64,000 nucleotides of DNA from Nilaparvata lugens (lineage: Eukaryota; Arthropoda; Insecta; Hemiptera; Delphacidae), in the NCBI RefSeq assembly GCF_014356525.2, contig NC_052507.1, forward strand, positions 248,001 through 312,000. Direction: 5' to 3'. The notes beneath the pieces were generated by a model, which saw only the letters and a list, made by a program, of their open reading frames with translations, did no database searches and was not told the origin of the DNA. The translations under genes were made by a program, and so were the position numbers. Below, in pieces: positions 54,101 through 64,000 of this stretch (position 1 is its first letter; each line of letters opens with the position of its first letter).

Positions 54101-57073
54101 GTTTTGTCTTCATTGAGGAGGAAGCGATTGGCAGAGAACCAGTCCAACGCAAATGCCCCAGTCTCCACCATAGCTGCCCTCAGCCCTCCCATCTCGCGAC
54201 CAGCATTGAAGAAGGTGGTGTCGTCCGCATAACAGACAATACACCTGCCATCCACCTGAGCTATGTCGTTTACTGAAATAAGAAACAACAGAGGCCCCAG
54301 GACAGAGCCCTGAGGCACTCCACAGTCAACACAATCCCTGATCTCAGAGAGAACTCCATTAGCCAGCACCGCCTATCTGCGACCCCCCAGGTAGGCCTGA
54401 ATCAGTTTGAGAGGAGACGGTCCCACACCATAATGCCTAAGCTTGTCCATGAGAATAGCATGATCCATTGTATCAAAGGCCTTGCTGAGATCACACAATA
54501 AGGATTTCAAATATCTTCGATATAATAGGCAGGATGGAGATAGGCCTATAGTTAGTAGGATCATGCCTATCACCCTTCTTAAAGACAGGCACTGTCTTAG
54601 AAATTTTAAGCTGAGAAGGAAATAACAAGTTACTTTGCAAGTATTAAGTAAGAAGTTATAGTTTAAAATTCAATAGTCACAATAATGTATTATCCCTGAT
54701 AGCTCATATTCTGTTCTACTCAGTGAGATAAACTTATTTCATGAGGTCATTCTCAAATTTATCATTAATCAATGTCTTAATGAACAATATTTCATTTGTT
54801 TCTTTTTCTAGTAACTACACCTGGAGCGTCGTACGACATTTTAATACAAAATCTTCGTTCAGCTACTGATAGCTCGGACATCCTGTACAATGTGCAACAG
54901 CATCATGCAATTATGAATGAAGACCATGTCATGCAGGCGGTCAACTCTATATTCACTCTACAGAAATCGAATAAGTAATTGATCATTCTAAAAATTTAAT
55001 TCAATCATTTCAAACTTTGAATTTAAAACACTTTTTAGCAGTGACTACGTTTTGATCTGTTGCTGGTCATTTTCAAACTCAATCACTTAGTTTCAAAGTA
55101 AATTGCTAAGAGCCTGGGACCATTTCCATGATTATTTTTACTAGTGAAAACTGCTATAGTGAGATCCACTTTCAAAAGTCAGAATTGTTCGATTGGGAAT
55201 TATTCGATTTGGTCTTATTTATGAAGAAAGATGAAAATTCAAAATGTATGTCACTATAGCAATTTATGCTGAGGATCACCTCAAGCTGTCAGTATTAGTT
55301 CAATGGGAAGTGGCTGTTTTATCAATGAGGTATGATGATAGTTTCAAGTGAATCTAACAATAGTGAGGTCCACGTTATAATGGCAGTGTTTGTTTAGCAA
55401 TGGTATTGCTATCCTTGTCTATCATCCAACAAAGGGGATAGCGCTATCTCTTTCTCGCTTTGCTCTGTTGCCAGATCGTCTTTTAACACTGTCGAATTAA
55501 TAATTAATTAACAAAATATTTTATCTCAATTATGTAAATTCATTATGAAATTATTAAAAAATATAATTTATTGTTTAATAAAATATAATTGATTATTTTA
55601 AACGAGTGTTTTTTTTTGTAGTTGAGAAGTTGATATTGTCGTAATTATTTATATTAAATAAAAAAACTAAGAAATTGTCAAAAACCACAGATTTATTGAT
55701 AGTTAGAAAGACCGGTTTCGGTTGTTACACCATTGTCAATCTCTGATAAACTAAAACTATCCTAAACTAAAACTGACCTTTCTAACTATCAATAAATCTG
55801 TGGTTTTTGACAATTTCTTAGTCTTTTTATTCAATTTTAAACGAGAATGAACAGTTAATATTATATCAATAAACCTGTATCTGCTACCGTTTATAAAAGG
55901 CATTGGCAAGACAGAGGTTCGACAACGTTTTTCTCCTATCTTTCTTCACTGCCATCATAATGTGGACCTCACTATAGTTGATTAGTGAATGGGCTTCTCA
56001 AGTCAGGCGATTCTGTCACGAGAAAAAATAATAAAATTGCAGTAGCCTTGTGGGTACTGAACTTGTCTGAAACTTCTTTATCTAAATTTTATATGTTTCT
56101 AATTGGAAAGTTTTCTATATATGATATAAGTATAGGCGCTTCAGTAACAGAAAACAATTGCAGAGGCCTTGTGTGTACATAGTTTTTTCTCGTGATAACC
56201 ATATTCATCCAAGTTTTATATCATATTGTGTATTTCGTGTTCAATTTCATCTCTCAAATGACCAACAAAATAAATAAATAAACAAAATGTAGTTACTAAG
56301 CTTTCTCATCTTCATTTAAGTATTGTATTGTGTATTTCTTGTTCGATTCCAGCTCCCAAATGACCAACAAAGACGTGGTGAGAAACAAAAACTTCAACCT
56401 TCTCTGCAAAGTGCTACTGAGCAAAGTCAGATACCTGCAGCTCAACGATCACCTCAACGCGCTGAAAACATTCTCGTTCATCGGTCTGCCAGCCACCACT
56501 AAAATCACCCAAGTGCTCCTCCAGCTAGTCGCCAAACAAGTGAACAACCTGTCGCTGACACAAATCGTGTTCGTCGACTTTATAATCAAAGACTGCGAAA
56601 CCTGTCCATTGGTGGATGCTCTCCTGATCGCGTTGCCGATCGTGTTCGAGGTTCGTTGTTCGCAGCAGTTGCGCGAATTGGACGTTCGGCAAGCGACCGA
56701 TCTTTTCATGTACGCCGTCAGAAAACGACTAGCCGACGAATGCGTCGACTCGTTTGTCGTGTTTTTCAACGAGCGAATCGAAGATCTGGATTTGGACGTT
56801 TGTAGGATCATCGTGAAAGGTTTGACTGAAATTAAGATCGACAGTTTTCCGCGACGTAACCTGTTGCAGGTGTGTTTGGATACGATTATCGATCACGCAA
56901 ATCACATGAATTTCTTCGATTTGAACTTTATTCTGACGCGGTTGACGTTGGGGTACCGGGCTAACAAACAGTTTTATCATGAGGAGTACATCAACTGTTG
57001 TGCTAAGTTTGTGATTGATAACAGGTGTGACATAGAACACGCGACATTGGTGCTAAGGACGTGTAACCGATTT
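50971..57073 (+). CDS. FASTK-family mitochondrial protein, 5' part (3 exons)
   Basis: Exons 50971-51127, 54812-54974 and 56353-57073 join in phase (157+163+721 bp) to 347 codons and remain open at a donor, so the gene continues beyond the window. The N-terminus ([20 protein letters not shown]) is basic and amphipathic, like a mitochondrial presequence. Helical repeats follow: [40 protein letters not shown] and [20 protein letters not shown]. These resemble the region before the FAST_1 domain in FASTKD proteins, which act in mitochondrial RNA stability and translation. FAST_1, FAST_2 and RAP domains are not in view, and I cannot say which FASTKD this is. Confidence 0.75.
51273..51427. repeat. 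MITE with ccggttgcacaaaagcc ends
   Basis: gccggttgcacaaaagccgg pairs with aggcttttgtgcaaccgggc; inner arms cgtgattaattccacgagaa / cttgtgaaattaatcacgg. Confidence 0.8.
51469..53165 (-). pseudogene. RTE-like LINE, reverse transcriptase with frameshifts
   Basis: Three minus-strand pieces in order. 53161-52787 encodes [20 protein letters not shown] and [15 protein letters not shown]. 52615-52247 encodes [20 protein letters not shown] and [20 protein letters not shown]. 52293-51469 encodes [20 protein letters not shown] with the YADD site, then [12 protein letters not shown] and [14 protein letters not shown]. The GRP.W ending is typical of RTE/CRACK-like LINEs. Frames are broken between pieces, so the copy is dead. 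Confidence 0.85.
53416..54610 (-). pseudogene. LINE reverse transcriptase with internal deletion and nonsense codon
   Basis: The minus strand starts with [20 protein letters not shown] then jumps, with part of the fingers domain missing, to [24 protein letters not shown] at 54373-54375 interrupts. 54369-53416 then encodes [40 protein letters not shown] (YADD active site) and a C-terminal part with [20 protein letters not shown]. It is the same family as the fragment at 31054-31632. Confidence 0.85.
54812..54974 (+). CDS. FASTK-family gene, second exon
   Basis: Acceptor tttctttttctag, donor gtaatt. It encodes [40 protein letters not shown] and [13 protein letters not shown]. 163 bp, ending in phase 2. 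Confidence 0.8.
55363..55978. repeat. MITE, family tagtgaggtccacgttataa, with a nested foldback
   Basis: It starts atagtgaggtccacgttata and ends cataatgtggacctcactat. A foldback of the gttgagaagttgatat family (55612-55840) is inserted in an aaacgag site. Confidence 0.8.
55612..55840. repeat. Foldback, family gttgagaagttgatat, nested
   Basis: actaagaaattgtcaaaaac and gtttttgacaatttcttagt form the arms, with agaccggtttcggttgttac inside. The tttaaacgag of the host MITE is seen on both sides (55598 and 55837), a likely target duplication. Confidence 0.75.
56353..57073 (+). CDS. FASTK-family gene, third exon
   Basis: Acceptor gttcgattccag, donor gtaagt. It encodes [20 protein letters not shown], then [40 protein letters not shown] and onward to LVLRTCNRF. 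Codons are clearly GC-richer than the surroundings, which supports coding. 721 bp. Confidence 0.85.
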
Positions 57074-57124
57074 GTAAGTACCTATCAACTTTATTCAATC
57101 AGCATATTGTAACCTAAATTATAT

Positions 57125-57250
57125 TGTCCAATCAATCAATAATTTATTTTCAAAACATACATGACAATGTACATGAAAACTTCAAAACTAAAACTAACTT
57201 AAAGCTAAAGAGAAAAAGTGACAGTTTAAAATTCATTTAAAACTATACAA
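57125..57250 (-). mobile_element. Possible LINE 3' tail
   Basis: caatcaatcaataatttatt followed by an AT-rich tract resembles a minus-oriented LINE tail with a tetranucleotide end. Weak call. Confidence 0.35.
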
Positions 57251-57361
57251 TACCTATCAATTTCATATAATTCTTTTGATTATTTATGCTATGATAATAT
57301 TAGATTAAATATATAAGGAATGTTTGCGTATCTCTTTAAACTTTGAAAATTTCTTATCTAT

Positions 57362-58057
57362 ATATATAAAAGCGAAATGGCACTCACTCACTGACTGACT
57401 GACTGACTCACTCACTCACTCACTCACTTACTCACTCGCATAACTAAAAATCTACCGCACCAAAAACGTTCAAATTTGGTAGGTATGTTCAGTTGGCCCT
57501 TTAAAGGCGCACTAAGAAATCTTTTGGCAATATTTCAACTCTAAGGGTTGTTTTTAAGGGTTTAAAGTTCGTCTTTTAGCATGTATATTCTTCTCCTCCC
57601 AATCTCTTAATTATAATTGAAATTTCCATATCATATGTTACTATAGAACTATAATCTAGATAGAGTACCTCTTCGAAACAGTTGTTAACTGGCAACTAAA
57701 TTAATAATTTTGTCAGTTTGGCATTAAGTTTTGTTGACTTTGTTAGGTTGGCACCAAGTTGAAGATTTAAATGCATTTATCGCGGAAAAATTGATTGGGC
57801 ACTGCTACTTCAATCCTGGGAATATTATATTTCTAGCCGTCAGGCTCGCTTCGCTCGCCATATCCGTTTAGCCAGACGTTTAGTCTGGATCCCCGACTTG
57901 ATTGTCCTAACATATGATAAAAATGCTCAAATGAAAAATGCAGGCGAGCGAAGCGAGCCTGCTGATCTCATTCTTGGACGATCCAGTCGGGGGTCCAGGG
58001 GGCGGAGCCCCCTGGCTAGACGGATATGGCGAGCGAAGCGAGCCTTACGGCTAGTAA
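57362..58057 (+). mobile_element. Non-autonomous element with (ACTC)n head, third copy
   Basis: Head tatataaaagcgaaatggca, an ACTC/ACTG array, and a body nearly collinear with 8829-9529 (tttggcaatatttcaactct, gcatttatcgcggaaaaatt). The tail holds an inverted pair of tatggcgagcgaagcgagcc around a ccagggggcggagccccctg hairpin, ending ggctagt. Confidence 0.65.
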
Positions 58058-58076
58058 AAAACATAAATGTTTCTTA

Positions 58077-58345
58077 TAGAGAAGAGATAGCATAAGAATA
58101 TATCCCATGGTATAGGTAGTTCACGTTACAAATCTCAATCCGATTCTTCTTAACTCAAGCACATTACTGTCGACTACTGTCTATTATTACTGTTTTGGCC
58201 GGTGGTGAGAGTGTAAGAACGGCACAGTATGAGAGGCTACCAGCGTCACAAAAAAGAACTACAAAGACTATCGGCATGAGATAACAGTGAAAATTAAAAC
58301 ATAAACGCCCTATACTATACCATGGAATATCTTCTTCTGCTCTTT
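58077..58345. repeat. MITE, family gcataagtagatatcccatgg, copy 3
   Basis: gagaagagatagcataagaa with tatatcccatggtatagg pairs with ctataccatggaatatcttc plus ttctgctctttttc. It serves as the intact reference for the copy split by the 7-kb transposon. Confidence 0.8.
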
Positions 58346-58408
58346 TTCAACCAATCGTGACAGTTTAAATAGATTGCCACCATGTTTTATTTATCTGCAT
58401 ACGGTATA

Positions 58409-58461
58409 TATATATATATATATTATATATATATATATATTATATATATATATATATATAT
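58409..58461 (+). repeat. (TA)n microsatellite
   Basis: Three TA runs separated by TATTATA slips. Confidence 0.9.
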
Positions 58462-58536
58462 CTGTCTGCTTCTGTGTGGGCTCGCCTTGATACTACACTA
58501 GTTGTGATAGTAAACTACAGTTTCAATAGTGTACTC

Positions 58537-58731
58537 TTAGGCTCAACTCACACTTACGCGACTCAGGTCGAGAAGAGACTCGACTCTAGTCGTGGGCATG
58601 TGTTTCCAAATGGTGACACTCAGACCAGTCGATTCTAGTCTCCGCGACTGTCACCATTTGAAAACACATGCCCTCGACTAGATTCGAGTCTCTTCTCGAC
58701 CTGAGTCGCGTAAGTGTGAGTTGAGCCTAAG
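58537..58731. repeat. MITE with ttaggctcaactcacactta ends
   Basis: taggctcaactcacacttac and gtaagtgtgagttgagccta are perfect inverted ends; arms of about 90 bp include cgacctgagtcgcg-type palindromic phrases. Confidence 0.85.
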
Positions 58732-59004
58732 CTGTTTCCGATTTACAATACCTATCAATTTTTATTATAGCTTATTATTCTCAAATTCGCCTATTCTCAT
58801 CACTTAAATATTTTATGATAATCTCACCATTGCAGGGTTATTCAACTATTTCCAAGTTATTTCATATAAATCAAATAGCCTATCCTATATTATATAGTTT
58901 GTGTAAAACAAGTTGAGACTTGGCCCTCCAACCCAAGAAATTACAGGGTTGCCAAATCGTGTAAAATTGCAACTTTATCAAATTTCCAATTCAACGTCAG
59001 AATT

Positions 59005-59503
59005 GGATGTATAATATCATCCCCGATATCCTAGTAGTGCCTAAAAGTTTCAGGGTTGAAGGATTAAATGGAAATTTAACTTTTATGATAGAATTGGAAA
59101 CATCGCGAAGATTTGTTTTTCTTTTGAATATCACTTCTCTCAGAATCATGTAGTGTCGTAATGAGTAATAATTTTATATCAAATGAACGGGGAGACTGTC
59201 TTCTTTCTATTGGTGTCTGGATCATTTTTATCCGACCCATAGTTATTTTTTAATTAATAATCATGTTCGTCAATGTCGAGACATTTCGAGCAGAAAACAT
59301 GAAATTTTCGACATGCTAGAAACTTTTTTGTTTCAAAAGATAAGTAGGTGGTGAAAGCGAGAAAGTCTCTCCCGTTGATTTGATATAAAATTATCACTCA
59401 TTACGACGCTACATAATTCTGAGAGAAGTGATATTCAAAAGAAAAACAAATCTTCGCGATGTTTCCAATTTTATCATAAAAGTTAAATTTCCTTTTAATC
59501 CTT
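59005..59503. repeat. Foldback element split by the Gypsy insertion (left part)
   Basis: ggatgtataatatcatcccc at 59005 pairs with ggggatgataatattataca at 63870-63896, beyond the Gypsy element. Inner arms (aaacatcgcgaagatttgtt / aacaaatcttcgcgatgttt) are intact. The two parts would rejoin at tcctt. Confidence 0.8.
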
Positions 59504-60027
59504 TGTAATAGGAATGAGAGTAAACACGACATAAGTATTTAATACCCTTAGAAAGGTTTTTAATTGACTCGAGATTTCTGCTCGAGGATATATGACTCGA
59601 GATTTCTGCTCCAGCATTGTTTTTTTCATTTTTCAGTGGACTCGCTTACCTTTATTTTGAGTACCTATTCCTCTGTTTTCTTCCTTCCCCCCATTTCTCC
59701 CTTACATTTTTCCCTCATTACTTCTCTTCTCTTCTTTGCCGGCCTATTACATGGGAAACCATAGTTGGCTAGGTATCTTCCTCTCTTTTTTTCTCTTCTC
59801 CAACACACCCAACCACAAAGCCCATGGTTTTTTATATTTGTAACATTTTATTGTGTTTTATTTGTTTCAAATTCTTTGTAATTTTGTTTTGTCTTGTTAT
59901 GTGTGTTTTTAATAAATAAATTGAAATTGAAAATTACTTGAACTTTACAGGTTTCGAATTGGAATGAGTTTGTTTGGAGACTTAGTAACAGTAATAACAA
60001 ATTCAAAACATATGTTGTTATACTACA
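59504..60027 (-). repeat. 3' LTR, interrupted by a LINE tail
   Basis: Its outer parts match 63682-63835. About 370 extra bases between ttttaatt and acttgaac carry a LINE-like 3' end (aataaataaattgaaattga), so the LTR was 154 bp before that insertion. Confidence 0.8.
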
Positions 60028-60045
60028 TTCTTCCCCCCAAAGAGT
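60028..60045 (-). other. Polypurine tract
   Basis: The minus strand reads ctctttggggggaagaat directly before the 3' LTR TGTAGTATAACA, the expected plus-strand primer site. Confidence 0.8.
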
Positions 60046-60443
60046 TAATGAATGTAACCATTCGAATAATTAGGAGGCCTTCTATTTCTAAAACTTCTTC
60101 TTGGATATGTATTTTGGTTTTCTTGTCCAGTAGTCTGTTGTCTAGGTTGTAAGCTCTCGGCAGTAGTACTAGGTTTTCTAGTGTGGGTTAGTAGGTTTTC
60201 TTGGTGCTTGAGGATTATGGAAGTATTCAAGTTCAGGTTCGGAAGTTGGTAATTGAGAATTTTCATCATTTTCAGAATCGGTTTGTTCTTCGTGATCTCT
60301 GTTTCCGTACTCTCCAACTGGAGCAAGATGACGTGTTGATACTGTGGTTTCTCTTCCATCAGGTAGCTTTACATGAGCATACTCAGCATTTCCATGTAGA
60401 AGTTGGACCTCTTCAACAAGTGGCTCATATTTAGATGTTCGAT

Positions 60444-61841
60444 TTAGACAGGGCCGGAATTGAGAAGCCAAGAAGGAGCTGAAACACCATTGTTTCCAGA
60501 TCTACGTGGGTGTAAGAACATACGCTCATGAGGAGTTTGATTTGTGGCTGTGCAAAGTAATGTTCTTGTTGAGCTAAGAGCATCTTCTAAAACTGACTCC
60601 CATTGATTTATTTCTAAATTAAGTGATTTCAATGCTAGCTCAATCGTTTTCCATAGAATACCATTATATCTTTCAACCTGTCCATTACCTGCTGGGTTGT
60701 AAGCAGTGGTTCTGCTAGTTGCAATTCCATGCGAGTTTAGGTAATTTTTCAAGTCTTGACTTATAAATGATGTTCCTCTGTCTGAATGTATGTAACTAGG
60801 AACCCCAAACGTAGAAAACAGGGTTTTCAGTTTTGATTCAACTGTAGATGATGACATGTCTGGACATGGAAAAGCAAAAGGGAACCGTGAAAACTCATCT
60901 ACTATTACCAATAAATAAAGATTTCGACTTGATGAAGGCAGAGGGCCTTTGAAATCGATATTTAGCCGTTCAAATGCAGAAGTGGCTTTAATCAGAGTCC
61001 CTTTGTGTTTGAAGAATTTGAGCTTGACAGCAGCACACACTTTGCAGGAGTTTGTTATGCGTCTGATTTCATCAACTGAGTAGGGTAAGTTTTTACTCCG
61101 AACCCAGTGGTACAAAAGTGCTATGCCTGGGTGGCATAGAGACTCATGTAAATCAACTAATAGATTTTCCTGATTTTGGATTGAAGAACATACTCTAGAC
61201 AGAGCATCAGCAGCCATATTATCTTTGCCAGGTCTATATACAATATCGTAATGAAAACAAGACAGTTCCAGTTTCCACCTCATTATCTTTTTATTTTTCA
61301 CTTTACCATGACGGTTGTTATCAAACATAAAAGCTACCGACCTCTTATCAGTAATTAGCTTGAAATGTTTGCCAACCAAGTAGTGACGCCATTTTTGCAG
61401 TGCTTCTACAATGGCTTGTGCTTCTTTCTCAACTCTTGAATGTCTTTGTTCTGCTGGTGGAAGTATCCTTGAGAAGAATGCAACTGGACGGTTTGATTGA
61501 GTTAAAGTAGCAGCAATGGTGCTCTCAGATGCATCAGTTTCCACAATGAATTGTGCTTCAGGGTCAATGCAGCTCACTACAGATCCAATTATTTCACTTT
61601 TTATAGTTTCAAACGATTGTAACCCTGCTTTAGACAAGGGAAATGCAGTACGTGCCAGAGGAATCACCTTAATGGCATAATCTGGTATTAGTGATGCATA
61701 ATATGAAAACATACCAAGGGTCCTCCTCAGCGATGCAGTATCTCTAGGCGGAGGTAAATTTTTCAGTGGTTCCAATCGGCTGGGGTCAGGCTTGATAGTT
61801 TTGTTAGATATATGATAGCCCAACAAGTTGATCGATTTCAA
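60444..61841 (-). pseudogene. Gypsy pol: RT connection, RNase H and integrase
   Basis: 465 codons. LLGYHISNKTIKPDPSRLEP and TLGMFSYYASLIPDYA are RT thumb/connection. FIVETDASESTIAATLTQ and KEAQAIVEALQKWRHYL, then PGKDNMAADALSRV, are RNase H. An integrase zinc domain (LHESLCHPGI..TNSCKVCAA) and a DDE core (LNIDFKGPLP, YIHSDRGTSFISQDL, YNPAGNGQVERYNG) follow. C-terminal pol sequence continues at 60471-60178 in another frame. Confidence 0.92.
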
Positions 61842-61871
61842 TGAAAATGAAGACTTCTCATTTCATAACTT

Positions 61872-62696
61872 TCAATAAGTTAGGTTGTATTTGTTTGCAG
61901 CGTTGATAAACTTTTTCAAGTTTATATCGTGTTGCTCCTGTGTTTTGCCACAGATTGTAACATCATCAAGGTAAGCATAAGTGTCTTGTAGCTGTTCAGA
62001 CCGTATAACTTGGTCAATTACACGTTGGAACACTGCCACTCCATTAGTGACCCCAAACGGAATGCATTTAAACTGGTAGAGTTGACCACATGCCTCAAAT
62101 GCTGTGTAGTGCTTTTCTTCTTTCCTTATCGTAATTTGGTGGTATGCAGTTTTCAAGTCGATAGTACTGAAAAACTCATAATTTTTAACTTTGTTTACAA
62201 TATCATCGATTCTTGGTAGTGGGTAAGCATCCAATAATGTAAAACGATTTATAGTTTTGGAGTAATCAATGACCATTCTTTTCCTATGATTTTCATTTGT
62301 AACCACTAACGCTTGAGCTCTCCATGGAGAAATGCTGGGCTCTATAACATCGTCTTTAAGCATTTTACTTACTTCATTTTCAATAAACTTCAAATCATCC
62401 GTACTGTGTCGATGATATTTGATTGCAATTGGTTTACATTCCGGTTTTAAAGTAGAAAACAATGACACCGGTTCTACAGTTGAGGCTGCCACGCTGCACA
62501 CGGTTAAATGCGACTTTTTTTCATCAAAAACTACTTTAATACTTTTATGGGTTTTCAAAATATCATGTCCAACAATTATATCTGCACAAAGCTCTGGTAA
62601 GACCGAAAGATTTGCTTGTTTGTAACAGTGATCAAGAATGACAAGATCTACTAAGCATTGCCCTGTTATATTGGATGTGATTGATGTAGTCGCCAT
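61872..62696 (-). pseudogene. Gypsy protease C-terminus and reverse transcriptase
   Basis: IIVGHDILKTHKSIKVVF ends the retropepsin. RT blocks follow: EPSISPWRAQALVVTNENHR, RMVIDYSKTINRFTLLDAYP, FFSTIDLKTAYHQITIRKEE, QFKCIPFGVTNGVAVFQRVI and the catalytic TYAYLDDVTICG. One frameshift separates it from the RNase H frame. The protease catalytic SALIDTG lies upstream near 62762-62785 in another frame. Confidence 0.9.
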
Positions 62697-62907
62697 TGAT
62701 ACAGTACCCTACCTGGTCTTATAGGAAGACCTAGGTTAAGAGCAGTAGAATTGTTTATAAAACCCTGTATCTATCAAAGCAGAGACAGATTTTCCATTAA
62801 CCAGGGCTTGTACTGTACTCTTTGTCAATCCTCCGGGCGAAGCTGCTAGGTCAATAGAGTTCATAATATCTTTAGATTTTTTTATTGTTTGGTTTGTAAT
62901 TTACTCG

Positions 62908-63020
62908 ACCTGCAGACCTCAGCAAAGTGCCCCTGTTTTCCACAATTATGACAAATTGTATTTTTAGCTGGGCAGCTGACCCGAGGATGTCTCACATTAC
63001 CACAAAAATAGCATTTTTCA
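62908..63020 (-). pseudogene. Gypsy gag zinc knuckles
   Basis: The minus strand encodes CYFCGNVRHPRVSC followed by CHNCGKQGHFAEVC, two nucleocapsid CCHC knuckles. Confidence 0.8.
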
Positions 63021-63384
63021 TTAGCAGCAGCTAATAAACAGTTTTCTAAATTATGTGATGTTGAATCAGTATTCTGATTGCGCTTGCTTGAGTATTTTGG
63101 GAAGAAGTTGCATTAAGCTGGGATGAAGATTGGAAAGCTAATGATTGTTCATATGCAATTTCCAGGGATCTGGAAATATGCCTCTTCTAGTGTTAATGCA
63201 ACATTCTCTAGTAAACGCTGGCGAATTGTAGGAGACTTCATTCCAGCAATAAATGTGTCACGAATATAATCATCCCTATTTCATTCAGATGTCACAGCTT
63301 TAAACTCACAGTCCTTACTTAATAGTTTTAAGACATGAAGATATTGATCAATAGTCTCATCAGGCTGTTTTAACGTGCAGATAG

Positions 63385-63657
63385 TTATTGTCTTGAAAAT
63401 ATTCTATTTACAGGTTTTACATAGATTTTCCTTAAAGTAGATATAGCATCGTTATACGTACCACTTTTGCTTATGTACTCATACATATCTGGAGTGATGA
63501 AGTTGATAAGTGTTTTGAGCTTTTCAGAGTCTGATGATTGTGGTGCGATACTGGTAATTAAGTTCTGAAAAGTTTTGTGCCAATGTGTCCATTCCTTGCT
63601 TGCAGTTGATAAGTTTGGATCCACACTAAACTTGTCTGGCTTCAGTATCGTATTCAT
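63385..63657 (-). pseudogene. Gypsy gag N-terminus
   Basis: 90 codons from ATG: MNTILKPDKFSVDPNLSTAS, KEWTHWHKTFQNLITSIAPQ and TLINFITPDMYEYIS. This is the capsid start in K02A2.6-like Gypsy elements. It is broken at the end by a frameshift. Confidence 0.8.
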
Positions 63658-63666
63658 TTTACAATA

Positions 63667-63681
63667 TCAAGTTATTAAAAT
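63667..63681 (-). other. Candidate self-priming binding site
   Basis: One nt after the 5' LTR the minus strand reads TTTTAATAACTTGA. Its exact reverse complement TCAAGTTATTAAAA occurs on the same strand inside the LTR (63749-63736). No tRNA-like TGG site is present. See findings. Confidence 0.6.
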
Positions 63682-63835
63682 TGTAATAGGAATGAGAGTA
63701 AACACGACATAAGTATTTAATACCTTTAGAAAGGTTTTTAATAACTTGAACTATACAGGTTTCGAATTGGAATGAGTTTGTTTGGAGACTTAGTAACAGT
63801 AATAACAAATTCAAAACATATGTTGTTATAGTACA
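63682..63835 (-). repeat. 5' LTR of the Gypsy element (154 bp)
   Basis: The minus strand starts TGTACTATAACAACATATG and ends CATTCCTATTACA. It lacks the insertion present in the 3' LTR. Confidence 0.88.
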
Positions 63836-63902
63836 TCCTTCAACCCTGAAACTTTTTTAGCACTACTAGGAAATCGGGGATGATAATATTATACATCCAA
63901 CT
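63836..63902. repeat. Right part of the split foldback element
   Basis: tccttcaaccctgaaactt and ggggatgataatattataca complement 59005-59062. The (ACTC)-type element then begins at ctagccgtc. Confidence 0.75.
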
Positions 63903-64000
63903 AGCCGTCAGGCTCGCTTCGCTCGCCATATCCGTCTAGCCAGGGGGCTCCGCCCCCTGGACCCCCGACTGGATCGTCCAAGAATGAGATCAGCAGGCTC
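63903..64000 (-). mobile_element. Non-autonomous (ACTC)n-head element, tail end, reverse copy, cut by window end
   Basis: ctagccgtcaggctcgcttc, the cagggggctccgccccctgg hairpin and gagatcagcaggctc are the reverse of the tail at 57940-58057. The head lies beyond the window. Confidence 0.7.

Larger units (their letters stand above)
59504..63835 (-). mobile_element. Ty3/Gypsy LTR retrotransposon, decayed, with 5-bp TSD
   Basis: LTRs at 59504-60027 and 63682-63835 begin TGT and end ACA; tcctt is duplicated at both outer edges (59499-59503 and 63836-63840). Minus-strand order: 5' LTR, 24-nt leader, gag start, two zinc knuckles, protease IDTG, RT (YLDD), RNase H, integrase, polypurine tract. Several frameshifts break the polyprotein. 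It lies in the third FASTK intron. Confidence 0.92.

Overview
This is a window of insect nuclear DNA, AT-rich and very rich in repeats. Genes are split by GT-AG introns and crowded with foldback elements (MITEs), LINE 3' ends, SINEs and LTR elements. The host protein families and the repeat style suggest a hemipteran, plausibly a planthopper. That assignment is inference; no species marker was tested.

Three host genes can be read. (1) UTP3/SAS10, a small-subunit-processome component for 18S rRNA maturation, lies on + from 1574 to 21401. Its 5' exons lie before the window; seven exons join in frame. (2) IFT70 (TTC30), a TPR protein of the intraflagellar-transport B complex, lies complete on - from 49678 down to 22369. 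Thirteen exons join in frame to 654 codons plus stop, with a poly(A) signal and an upstream RFX X-box. (3) A FASTK-family gene (mitochondrial RNA regulator) starts at 50971 on + and runs out of the window; three exons are seen. UTP3 and IFT70 converge about 1 kb apart; IFT70 and the FASTK gene diverge about 1.3 kb apart.

Layout. 1-21.4 kb is UTP3; its fifth visible intron holds a 2.5-kb direct duplication (9941-12483 and 15412-17963) carrying a broken copy of the Sas10-domain exon. The two copies are separated by a degenerate LTR element. The next intron carries a Tc1/mariner-superfamily element with perfect 29-bp TIRs. 22.4-49.7 kb is IFT70; the intron between its fourth and fifth exons holds a 7-kb DNA transposon (37550-44599) with long inverted repeats. 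That element encodes a multi-domain protein with a FEN1/XPG-like nuclease and a Cys-rich CxC module. 51-57 kb is the FASTK gene with two decayed LINEs in its first intron. 59.5-63.8 kb is a decayed Ty3/Gypsy element whose leader is complementary to its own LTR, which suggests self-priming.

The most noteworthy items are the FEN1-like nuclease transposon, the self-priming signature, the X-box of IFT70, and the partial exon duplication in UTP3. Repeat families are described from internal comparison only; names such as MITE describe structure and are not database matches.
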